From contig CM065879.1 in NCBI GenBank assembly GCA_033439255.1, positions 1,344,501-1,408,500 of the forward strand: a stretch of 64,000 bases of DNA, in the 5' to 3' direction. Position 1 is the stretch's first letter. The number at the start of each line of letters is the position of its first letter. Below are positions 43,611 through 53,887 of this stretch, piece after piece. Source of the stretch: Hericium rajendrae (lineage: Eukaryota; Basidiomycota; Agaricomycetes; Russulales; Hericiaceae). A model generated the notes under the pieces. It saw only the letters and a program-made list of their open reading frames with translations, was not told where the DNA came from and did no database searches. Both the position numbers and the translations under genes were made by a program.

Positions 43611-45426
43611 ATGGCGCGTCGTACGCCAAGTGTATGGACGTTCGTGCTGATGTTCGCATGCTTCACAATACTCGTCGAGATTGCGTTTGTGATAGGCCCG
43701 CTGGTATGCCTTGCTCCAATTGCGATTGATTGTTTACTGATCAAGATTAGGGAGGCTGGGTCTACTGGGCCCTCATGTTCTCTTCTTTTGTGCTTCTGGC
43801 TATGTATGCACATGAGCTTCATACCGAGCTGCCAGTCATCGCATGGATCGTACGCCAGCCATTTCCTCTAACTTTTTCTGTTGTACTCATATTACTTCAC
43901 AGAATGGTGGTCCGCAGCTCCTCAAGGTGTACCAGAAGGATCTAATCCAATCGCAAGAAGAGTCGCGGTCGACAATAGATCTGCTTGAGACCCAGCGAAA
44001 AGAGTTTCAGTTGCTCGAAACGTGCTTGACCCACGAACAGCTCAAGTACCGAAAGGCGACCATGCAGTACAAGCTCCTTTTCGACCAGGTCACCGATCGC
44101 AACCTTCTCCTCGCGGAACCGTGCGTTCGGAAATCGCGTATCCGGTTCGTCAAGGACTCGGTGCTTGCTTTCTGGGTTCTCTGGGGCCGGACCCGCCTTC
44201 TTGCGCACCGCTCGGAGCGGCTCACACTCGCTGTCTCTGATCTCAGCACGAAGCTCCAGGACAGCGCGACTGCGTGCGATAATCTCCGTCTCGACAACGG
44301 TTTGCTGAAAGTCTCTTTCAACGAGCTCAGCACAAAGCTCAAGCAAGCGGAAGCCGAAAAGACGAACCTTTCGAAGCGACTGGTGGCGGCAAATGTACAA
44401 TATCAGAGATCTCTTCACTCCAGGGAAAAGGCTGCCGAAGCATGGATGGCGTACCGCCAGAAGTCTGAGGCGAGCAAAGCCAGGTGTACTGGGTCTCTGC
44501 TGCTCGTCGTTGCGGTCCTCTGGCACTTTAAACGGTATCTGGCCTCCCGGCTCGCACGCGAGATGCAGGAGACTATTCAGATCAAGGCGGATCTGGCCAC
44601 TGCTAGGGCGACGCACAAATCCCTGAAGACACGCTACGATAGCTTGCTCGCTGACCGCGAGCAGGCGCACCATAATCTCGCCGCTCTGGAGCGGCGCTAT
44701 CGGTCCCAGGGCGACGATCTTGACAAGCTGCGGGATCAGCACAAGACTCTACAAGCCCGAGCACACGACCTCGACAAAAATATCCGCGAGACTAGGACCC
44801 AGTTGAGGACCGTGACAGACAAGCATGGCTGCTTGGAGACCCAAAATGCGGAGCTACTGGACCTGTCGAAGAAAACGGCCAACGAGGCCAGCGAGACTCG
44901 CACGCAGCTCAAGCACGTCACGGAGAAGTACGACAGCCTGCAGACGGGGCACGCTGAGGTGCTCTGCCGCTATGAAATGACCGACCTCTCGCTCAACCGC
45001 GCCACCTCCCGCTGTGGCGAGCTCGAAGCTAGCTTTGCGGAACAAACGCGGGCCACGGGCCTCTCACTGTCTCTTCTCGCGCGGCACATCCAGAAGGAAC
45101 GCATCCGCATGGAGGAGGAGAAGCTGCGCGAGTTCCGGCCCGTGCACAACATGATGGCCGACCTGCGCTCGCGGCTCGCGATGGCGGACGCCTACGTCCA
45201 GAAGATGGTGCACGAGCCGCTGCCGCCGGGCGGCACGACGCCACTGCGCGTGCATGTCCCGCCGCAGGTGCGCATGGCGCTGTTGCCGTCGCCGCCTGCG
45301 TCTGCGAGCCCGTCACCGGTGAAGCCGATGGCGGCTATGGACAGCACGGTGTCGCTGGCCTCGGAGAGACACTTTGCGACGTCTGCTTCGGACCCGTTTG
45401 ATATTTCTTCCTTCTTCAATGCGTAG
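43611..45426 (+). CDS. Membrane-anchored coiled-coil protein, unknown (571 aa)
   Basis: Three exons (43611-43703, 43751-43849, 43903-45426) encode 571 residues. Two N-terminal hydrophobic segments (about residues 8-31, VWTFVLMFACFTILVEIAFV, and 34-52, WVYWALMFSSFVLLAMYA) form a membrane hairpin. The body is a long coiled coil with heptad-like repeats of QL, EL and KL pairs (for example SDLSTKLQDS, FNELSTKLKQAEAEK and TRTQLKHVTEKYDSLQ, the last in two related copies). Two more hydrophobic patches at about 146-164 (FVKDSVLAFWVLWGRTRLL) and 259-273 (GSLLLVVAVLWHF) interrupt it and are unusual inside a coiled coil; they may be further membrane contacts. A disordered tail ends in SDPFDISSFFNA. A tether or organelle scaffold is possible, but I recognise no family. 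The small first two exons are easy to miss. Confidence 0.7.
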
Positions 45427-47798
45427 TTTAACAGTACTTCAGTGCCTGCGTTAAGCATTGGCTTGTCCATCACGTCGTGTACATCACTATACCGCACTAT
45501 ACCTCATTGGTTTACTAGCAGCATGTTGAATATCTTGATTTGTAGCCCTGGGATTGATTTGAATGGAGTCGTCTTTTCTCCTTTCGTGGCACTTGGATGC
45601 ATGAAACAGTTCAGTGTGGCCACGTCGATTTTCGCTATGCATAGCGAGCGGTGCTGCAGCTTCTAAAGTCGTCAGTATCATTCTTCCCGGTATAACGCAG
45701 TAGAGTAAGGGATAAAAAGCATTCTACCTTGGCTAGACGCTTTTATTTTCCCGATGGGCGTAATTTTGCAGAGTCCGAGCTTCAGAGAGGATTTTCCTGT
45801 ACCCGTCAGGGAACAGGTCTTCCCTCGAAAATTCCTGCCTTATATGGTAACCTTCAACCATGTCCCGATTGGGCGCATTTGCCCACGCCTTTACTCGCTG
45901 CAGCGTCTTTGACATCAGCAAAATGGGTTCGAGATGGGAAGGCCTTAGAAGGCTTTAGAGAGTCACCAGTCGTCGACGCGCGGTCAGTATTCCGGAATCT
46001 GGCGCCTAGCCTTAGAGCACAACAGTGTCACTTGCCAAGGCTCGGAAATCATGACAAGGTAGGTCATCTTTCCCAATCTTCGCAAGTACGGCTGATCTTC
46101 TCAATTACCATAGTCCCTTACAACGAACCTATGTCGCTTGGCCGCCTTCACCGCTCTTGGCTCATAGTCCAAGTCTCCACGGCACTGGCCATGCTCGACA
46201 ATGTTTTAGATTGCATTAGATAGAACTTCTCCAGTTGATACTACTATACCAGTATATTCGGGGCACAATAATCAAAATATTGAATGCAATTTTATGGGCC
46301 GATATCACAGATACTAAATTGCGACACAAGAATTATATTTCGTCCATAAATCTATACTACAACTATAATGCAAGATACTCTGGACAGGCCGGAAATGTCG
46401 CCGGCCAATCCTGGCAAGCGTGCTTCGTAGCGCACTGTTCCTGGAACCTGAACATAGATACTGGAACCTACTGGAACCTACTGGAACATCTTTACGGAGC
46501 AGCACTTCGGATCAAGATACAGTTAGTCCGAGACATCAGACCTAAGCACTCTGAGCCAATTGTCATCAGAGCCAGCCAGCTTGTCGATGCCACAGAATGT
46601 ACTCGACAGGAACCCAGACCTTCGAAAATGGCATGCCCAGTCTAGCAAACCAGTGTCCTTGAGGAAGCAATCTGCACTTTGCACATCGAGGGGCAACTCG
46701 ATCTGACCAGGCAAACGTGTCGGATAGCAGTGGATGCCATGGACACAGGGAGTGAGAGAAAGTTGGAGATGGTGCAGATGGACAAGTGTGTGTTGGGACG
46801 ACAGACGGCTTCGTTCTTATATCGTTGACGTACGAAAATTTTTTGTGTTTGTCAGAGTTCTCGAAAGTTCGCGGCCAGGGTGGACACTCACATGCTGATC
46901 TGCTCCCCATCGAGCACGGTCGCGGGATATGGTCCAGGTCTTGATGGGTATGTGCGATCGAGCTCCGTAGTCCGATGGCAGCAAGCGCTCGTCATTCATG
47001 CCGCGATGCGTATGCGGGCCGAGGCAGCGTGGACCGCAATTATTACCAGCGTTGCACTTCCTGCGGAGGAATCGTTGATCAGTAAGTCAATCTCAATCCC
47101 GGGACAACGCGGACGATGTCGAAATAGCGATGGACACAGTCGCTGGGTACGAAGTAGGAGCAGACGAAGCGAGCGGGGCGAAACCGTACGGTTCGGAAGG
47201 TAGCGAAGGCGAGAACGAGAACTTTGAAGTCAAAAAGGCAATGGCTTTGAGATCTGAGGAAACCGAAGGCAAAGGTGAATACGCTTTGGATTCGATGAAG
47301 CCAGGTACGAAGCCATGTAATGCACATACTTTGCGAAATATAATCCAGCTTCATCGCTACTTCTCAAGTGGTATACTTCGTGTGCTATACGCGCTGCAAT
47401 CAGTGCGCACCATAGATACGAGGGTACTATCAGTGAGCACCCGATTTAAGCCGCCAAAGTAGAGGATTAAACAACTTGGCAGCGTGAGATAAAGACTCTT
47501 GAGACTTACCAACTGCTACCAATGTGCAACAACTGCTTCTGATGGGGATCTAAGGCTAATCTAAGGTCGCGCAAGGGCGGCGCGAGTATGTCAAGGGTTG
47601 ATCGAGTTTCTACTAGGTGCGGTTATCTCTGCTAGTACTTTCCAAGGCCTTCTGAAGTCCCGCAAGCCCGGTCACACGTGACATTCCTTACCAGGAAATA
47701 CCGCTTCAGCACGTTTTAGCTGATGGATGCAATGCCGCTAGCGTCCGTCTATCCATAGTAACTTCAGACTTTCCTTACGTTCTTCGCGCAAGCTTGAC
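45427..47798. other. Intergenic, left flank of the Helitron
   Basis: No gene is supported. Open frames at 45729-46223 and 46235-46645 on + have no recognisable domains. A short run of ACTGGAACCT repeated about three times lies near 46461-46490. The 5' end of the Helitron should lie here, but I cannot place it. Confidence 0.45.
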
Positions 47799-50700
47799 AT
47801 GTTGCAATCTAAACGCAAGGGGTGCCCTTCAGAGCGCTATGCTAAACAAAGGAAAATTGATGACTCTCGAGATGGTTGCACGCGGAGATGTGTAGAGCCC
47901 GTTCTCCCAGGCCCCTCGAATGTTTCTGTGGACATTCCAGCTGGTCAGTATGTTCCGTGGTTTAGTTTTTTCCTTCTTTAATCGCAATTATCATAGGCCC
48001 TTCGGATTTGTCGTTCGGCAGGCAATTTACTGCACCACGTCCTTATGTAGAGGACGCCGAGGACGAGGATTTACCTTGGACGCCAGTTATTCCGTTCAAC
48101 TCGGTTCCGGATGTTACAGGGCAGCCTGTTTTGTCCATGGACGATCATTTGTCGTCAGAAGGTAAGGTTTACCTGTTTCTGTGGTATAATTGTCGAAGCC
48201 AATTTCTGGTCATAGCGATTCCTCCTGACGACAGCACTCCTGAGTTGGTTTCAAGCAACACCTATAATGGTTTGTTTGTTCGATATTTAGCAAGAATCTT
48301 ACTGATTATGTCGTGCATTTCCTCTTTTTTTTTTTTTGATTGTTGAATGATTCTTCGTCGCCGGCTGATTCTTCCGTCGTTGGTTGATTATTTCGTCGGT
48401 GGTTGATTTTTCCATCGCTGGTTCATTCTTATGTCGCTGGTACGTTTTTATTCTTTGGACACACGGTCATTTGGTCACCTTGTCATCTGGTCACAATGGA
48501 CATCTTGCGGATGGTCAATATTCAGCAGGTCTTGATTCTCAGCGCACATATTCGCTGACAAGAGGTGATGCGATACGAGGTCTCGACGCAGGTGATGACG
48601 CCTCGTTTGTTTATCAGTCGCATCTGTTACAATGGTATTATTTCTTGGGAGTTGATTGCGTTGAATCCATGTCTGAAGGAGACATAGTAGTGAATAGCAG
48701 TTCATGTGAGCTGCTGTTGACTTCGATAAATAATTTGTCACGCGAACAATTGAGAGCCATAACAATAGCGTATGGATTGACGTTTCGTTCGGGGACGTGC
48801 AAAAAGGAACTGAACATGGCGTTGAGTCGTGATCACGTCTGCTGTGAGCAGTGTATTAATACAAAATATGTATTTCGTCCTCGTGTATACGAAGCCGTCC
48901 CTACTAAGAAGAAGAGAAGTAAGTGGCGAGTGGCTGATCGAGGATTCAAGCATTATGTCCCAGACACTGGTACTTTCCAGTACGGGGAAGCGTCGGTGGC
49001 TCCTACCGAACATTCTAATGCCCAAGACGATGGAATGGAAGACTTTCCTAATACATGTGGTATTGATCGAAAATACGATATCATTAGAGAATGGCAAGAG
49101 CACTTCCGCGAGGATAAATGGGTCACTCAACCATGTGCTGTATGTGGGCAAGGCAAACGAGCGCAAGAAGTGAAACAGCACAGCAGTGACAATGTCCCTC
49201 TTCGCCTTTTGAGGAACAACCATATTCCGTGCGAGTATTGGCCAAAAGATTATGATTTTGGTCTGTACGATCGCGCATTCCTGTACAAAGACGGTATTCA
49301 GGAACCGTATGGATTAGGATTAATGAACGTTTGCCATGCCTGCGATAGCTGTCTGCAGCAAGGGAAGCAACCTCGTGATTCGCTAGCCAATTTCCAATAT
49401 TACGCACATGCATCATTGCCGCAGGAAGTTCAAGACGCTTTTGATAGTGCTAGCAGTCATGAATTGCAGTTGGTGTCCGCCTGTCGAGCAACTCAAATCT
49501 CTCATATATATACGCAACATGGATCTCACGTCCCTAATGCCCAGCGTTTTTGTTGGGGAAATGTGGCTATTATTCCGCAGGATGTTGCAGCTGTACATCG
49601 TATATTACCTCCTGCTGTGGAAGACTTAGATAAGTGTTCATGCGTCCTTTTCGTGGGCGGGAAAGCGATTCCAACAAAAGAGGAATTACGAAAATTAGCT
49701 CCAGTCTTGGTATCGAAAAAACGAGTAGTGACCATGCTGACCTTCTTAATGGAGAATAATCCATTCTATAAGACCGAAAATATTCAGTTCAGCTCAGAAA
49801 ACCTAGAGAAATTAGTTGATGTGAAGCATCCTGGAGATGACATTGGTGTGAGTAAGGCAGTCGAAATATGTCATGTTGACAGTGGTGACGAATTAGTGAA
49901 TGCCACGTCTTCCGGGTATGACGAGCGATTGTCGAAATCACTGGATATTCCTATGGATGAAACGTTAATGGAAATAGTTGGGTTTCCTAGTGCAGGTCAA
50001 GGTGCTGTAACTCACGATGCTACGAAAGCGACCGTGTTACAATGGTGTTTCCATAATAACCCGTCATTGGTTGTCCATGCAGGAGGGCGTTTATTTCCAG
50101 ATCGTGATCCCCGTCTACTTAGCTTTGTCTTTCCGCATTTAGATCCATGTGGTATTGGAGCGTTCCATCATCCTTTGCGCGAAAAGCAACAGCATCTCAC
50201 CTTCGAGCATCAATTGAAGAACCTGGTGATGAGGCATGAGCAACGATTCCAGCGTGATCCGAATTTGGGATATATAGGCTGGAACATCATTCAGAAACAA
50301 GAAACCTTGAAGCAGATGTCTTTTCGTGTCCGAGGAGATCAATATGCTGATTTGTGCAATGAGCTCCTTCGTTCGACCAACGTTTTAGAGCGGATGAGCT
50401 TGAAGTACGAAAAGAACCCGGCGTCAGAGCCGTCGAATGCAGAAGAGAAGCGAATGGTTACAATGTTGAGTAAATTGAAAGTGCTATCTAAAAATTTAAA
50501 GGGTTCCAATGGTCATAAGCTGCAAATGAGAAACGAAATACGATCGATGCTGAAGACTCACGGTTGCCCTGCTTTTTTTGTAACTCTTAATCCAGCGGAT
50601 GTCCATAATAAACTTCTCCATGTCCTGGCGGGTGGATCGTCTGAGAGTTTTGCCGGAATGGATGCGTTTGCTCGTGCTAGGGAAGTTGCAAGGAATCCAA

Positions 50701-51258
50701 AAGCTGCAGCTCAATTTTTTGATTATATGATAGACGCCTTTCTGAAGATCATCTTACGACATGGAGATAAACGTCCAGGGCTTTTCGGGCATTCTAAGGC
50801 ATATTACGGTACAGTGGAAACGCAAGGCCGAGGAACTCTTCACTGTCATATGCTAATCTGGGTTAAAGGAAATTTATCCCCACAAAAGCTGCGAGATAAA
50901 ATGACGACCGACGAAGCTTTTAAATTAGGTATATTCTCATGGATTGAATCCGTGATTAAATGTGAATTACCGGCGATGGACAAAGCCATACCGTCTGATC
51001 AGCGAGATCGTTGTAAAAAACCGGAGCGAATGCCAGGAGTAGATGTGCGCACAACTGACGCACCATTTCTGAGTGAACAGATGTCCGAGGATGAAATCAA
51101 GCTATTTGAAATGAATTTTCAAGAGTTTGTAGAAGCAATGGCCATCGAGTGTAATTGGCATGAGCATCGAGATACATGCTGGAAGAATCTGAAGCCTGGA
51201 GAACTGCACGATGATGCTCATTGTCGAATGCGCTTGGATGGTATGACAAGATCTATCA
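47799..51258 (+). CDS. Helitron Rep-helicase, N-terminal part (interrupted)
   Basis: The N-terminal exons probably start at ATG 47799 (MLQSKRKGCPSERYAKQRKI) with short introns, for example 47944-47996. A continuous frame then runs from about 48384. It holds paired cysteines (CCEQC, CAVCGQ, CHACDSC) of the Helitron N-terminal zinc-binding domain (DUF6570-like), the FPHLDPCGIGAFHHPLREKQ block, and the Rep domain with KTHGCPAFFVTLNPADVHN and the HUH motif GTLHCHMLIWV near 50838. These place it in the Helitron_like_N family; the enzyme cuts and joins single-stranded DNA to start rolling-circle transposition. The natural frame stops at 51293 only because of the insertion at 51258. The catalytic tyrosines lie in the next segment. 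Confidence 0.9.
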
Positions 51259-51639
51259 CATCAGGGAAATGGGAATTCTACATAGCTCAGTAACAGTTTA
51301 TGTGGTCTATGATAGGGCTATATGGTCTATGTAGCCTCCTCCTCACCTATATAGAGCTATGATGACTATCATAGTCTTCATAGCAGTAAGTACAAAGTAT
51401 ATAGCTCTATGTAGTCATGAGGGATAGCTATGGTTACTACATAATCTTATAGGCATGCTATGAAAGCTATATGTCCTATGGCTACTCAGCAAGACATTAG
51501 AGGCATCAAGGTCAAATCTTCTACAATTCAGATTGGAGGACAATAAGCATGATCATCAAGGTAAATTTATTTATATTGTCAATGTAGCTACAAGATGTAC
51601 TAGCTACAGGGCACAGGCACAGGATATGCTCGTGTGCGG

Positions 51640-52480
51640 GGTATTGCAGACGGGTGTGGACTGACTCGGCAGCCCGCGCGATGGGGGACGCGGCGTTGGG
51701 GGCGCGGACGCGGCGTTGAGGGCGCGGAGGCAGCGGCGCGGAGCGCGCAGACGCGGCGTTGGGGGCGCAGACGCGGCGTTGAGAGCTGACGCGGCGTTGA
51801 GGGCGTAGGCACGGCACGGACGGCGCGGCTGAAGCGGTGAGGACGCGGAGGTGGCGGTGAGGGTACAGACGCGGCGGATGCGGCGCGGAGCGCGCAGACG
51901 CGGCGTTGAGGGCGCGGACGCGGCGTTGAGGGCGAGGGCGTGGACGCGGCGTTGAGGGCGTGGACGCGACGCGGAGGGCAAGGAGGCCGCGCGGAGGCCG
52001 CGTGACGGGCGCGGGCCTTGCACGACGGGCGCGAGAGGCGTGGCCCGTGCACACACGTCGTTGACCACGCGCAGATGGCGTGCAATGCGTGTGTGCGTGG
52101 CCCGTGCCCCCGCGCGCTCCCCGCGTCGTCGACGGGCTTCCTCCGTCGTCGCTGGGCTCCCCCGTCGTCGCTGGACTACCCGTCGACGATTCGTGGGCTG
52201 CGTGTCGGCCGCGGGCTGCCCGTGCCGTCGAGGGGCTGCCCGCGTCGTCGACGGCTGCTTGTGCCGTCCACGGGCTGTGTCGTCCGCGGGCTGCCCGTGC
52301 CGTCGACGAGCTGCCGTGCCGTCGATGGGCTGGTGTCGTCCGCGGGCTGGCCGTGTTGTTCGCCGGCTGTGTGTCGTCCGCAGCTGCCCGTGTCGTCGAC
52401 GGACTGCGGGTGTTGTGGGCTGGCTGCCCGTGTCGTGGACGGGATGGGCGGGGTCGCGCGCAGGCTGCGGTCGGGCTGCG
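51640..52480. repeat. GC-rich minisatellite region
   Basis: Two tandem arrays: 51640-51990 repeats a unit like GACGCGGCGTTGAGGGCGCG, and 52100-52480 repeats units like GTCGTCGACGGGCTGCCCGT. Both are degenerate and vary in length. The long open frames across them (for example 51521-52597 on -) give only low-complexity protein and are not genes. Confidence 0.75.
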
Positions 52481-52585
52481 GGTGTTGTCGATGGGGTGGT
52501 GGGCAGGCGAATGCGCGCGGAGGGTGCGCGAGAGCGGCGCGGCGGCGTGTCGGAGGGGGAGGGTGCGGGTTGGGGCCAAGAAAAA

Positions 52586-52870
52586 CGAGAGTACCACTCG
52601 TCGACGAGTGGTACTCTCGTGATTAGTACATTAAAACGGAAGGATATACTTTTAATGACTCACCTTGAGCCCCTCGAGCACTGACCAGAACCCTTCGACC
52701 TCCCAGTTGAGGAGAATGGGGGGGAGATAGCGAGAGCGAGATAGAAGACGTAGAGGAGAGTGGTAAGTTGCGAGTTGGAGAAGTCGAACGACGCGCATTC
52801 GGTGCTTCAGCCACCGAATGCGCGCGTTCGAACAATTTCGAACATAACATATATAATAAAATAGCTATAA
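52586..52870. repeat. Non-coding repeat R2 with perfect 32-bp palindrome
   Basis: It begins with a perfect 32-base palindrome at 52586-52617 whose half reads GAGAGTACCACTCGTC. GATTAGTACATTA, ACTCACC and a stem-loop with 11-bp arms (CGCATTCGGTG) around GCTTCAGCC follow. It shares its motifs with R1 (27556-27870) in the same order. Confidence 0.6.
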
Positions 52871-53887
52871 ATACAGGAAAAACGAGTGACGTACATATAT
52901 CACGATAAAAAAGTCTGAATGAGCTACTTAGTTGACTGAAGGATCATATCATACTGGGCAGCAGAATCAAGATAACAAAATCTGCGACCCAGCCTCTGTC
53001 GCGAGCGCGCGGCAGAACCCGGCCCGGCCACAAGCGTGGCTCCGCTGGCAATGCGCTTGGCAATGCGCTGGCATTCTTATTTAAGGCGCGCGCAATGCGC
53101 GTCGTCTCTCTCTCCTCAACCACCACCATCCTTCCCCGTTGTCTTCATCTCTCGACTCTGAATGTGTCTCTGACTCTTGCTCTTGAGTCTTGACTCATAT
53201 GGGTAAGCTTTCTTTTATTATAGTTCTTATGTTCTTACACTGATGTCTTGTATTGTGTGATTAGATTTCGCTTTTTTGTTATGTTGGTAAGCTTTTATTG
53301 TAAAGCTGTATGTTATGCTTGTTAACAGTGTTCTTGGTTAGATTTTCGCTTTTTTGTAATGTTGGTAAGGCTTCTTACATCTATAGTTAATAACTATAAC
53401 TAACTTTTACCTTGTTGATAGATATCTCTTTGCTTAGTTTCTCTTTGTAGTAGATTAGAAAAATGTATTAGATTTAGATTTTGAATGAAAGTTTATTTTG
53501 TCTCTTTTGTTGTGTGATGTCAAATATTTGTATGTTGCAAGTGAAGATAAATATGAAGATCTTTATGAAGATTACTAATGTTATATATTGACAGTCTACT
53601 GATATAGCTGTGATAAACTTTATACATATGTCTATTAGCTATAGCTTATGTTAAGAGCATACATTGCATAGATTTCATAGCTGTATCTCCTATGATAGTT
53701 ATGATAGCTGACTAGAAAGCTATCATAGCTATCATAGGACTATATAGCATCTCACCCAAGCTACATAGCACTACATAGCACCTCACTGTAGCTATGTAAG
53801 ATCTGTAGAACTTGACGTTGCTATGGCCCTAGGAAATCTATGTAGGACTTATAGGCCTATATAGGACCTACTCATTTCCCTGATGCA

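Larger units (their letters stand above)
51259..53885. mobile_element. 2.6-kb TIR insertion in the Helitron (non-autonomous)
   Basis: The ends are inverted copies: CATCAGGGAAATG at 51259-51271 and CATTTCCCTGATG at 53873-53885. A CA dinucleotide on each side is the likely target duplication. Just inside both ends are many short repeats and palindromes based on CTACATAG, GCTATG and CTATCATAG, like transposase-binding subterminal repeats. The inside holds a GC-rich minisatellite, the R2 repeat and an AT-rich segment, but no transposase. Removing it with one CA restores the Helitron frame (SIT-ELD). The termini resemble hAT or CMC elements, but an 8-bp duplication is absent, which argues against hAT. 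Confidence 0.75.

Noticed and set aside
51521-52597. 358-codon open frame on - in the GC-rich part of the TIR insert
   Set aside because: Low-complexity translation made by the minisatellite; no conserved motif; equally long frames on +.
51259-53885. hAT classification of the TIR insert because ends begin CAGGG
   Set aside because: No 8-bp target duplication on either side; only CA is repeated.
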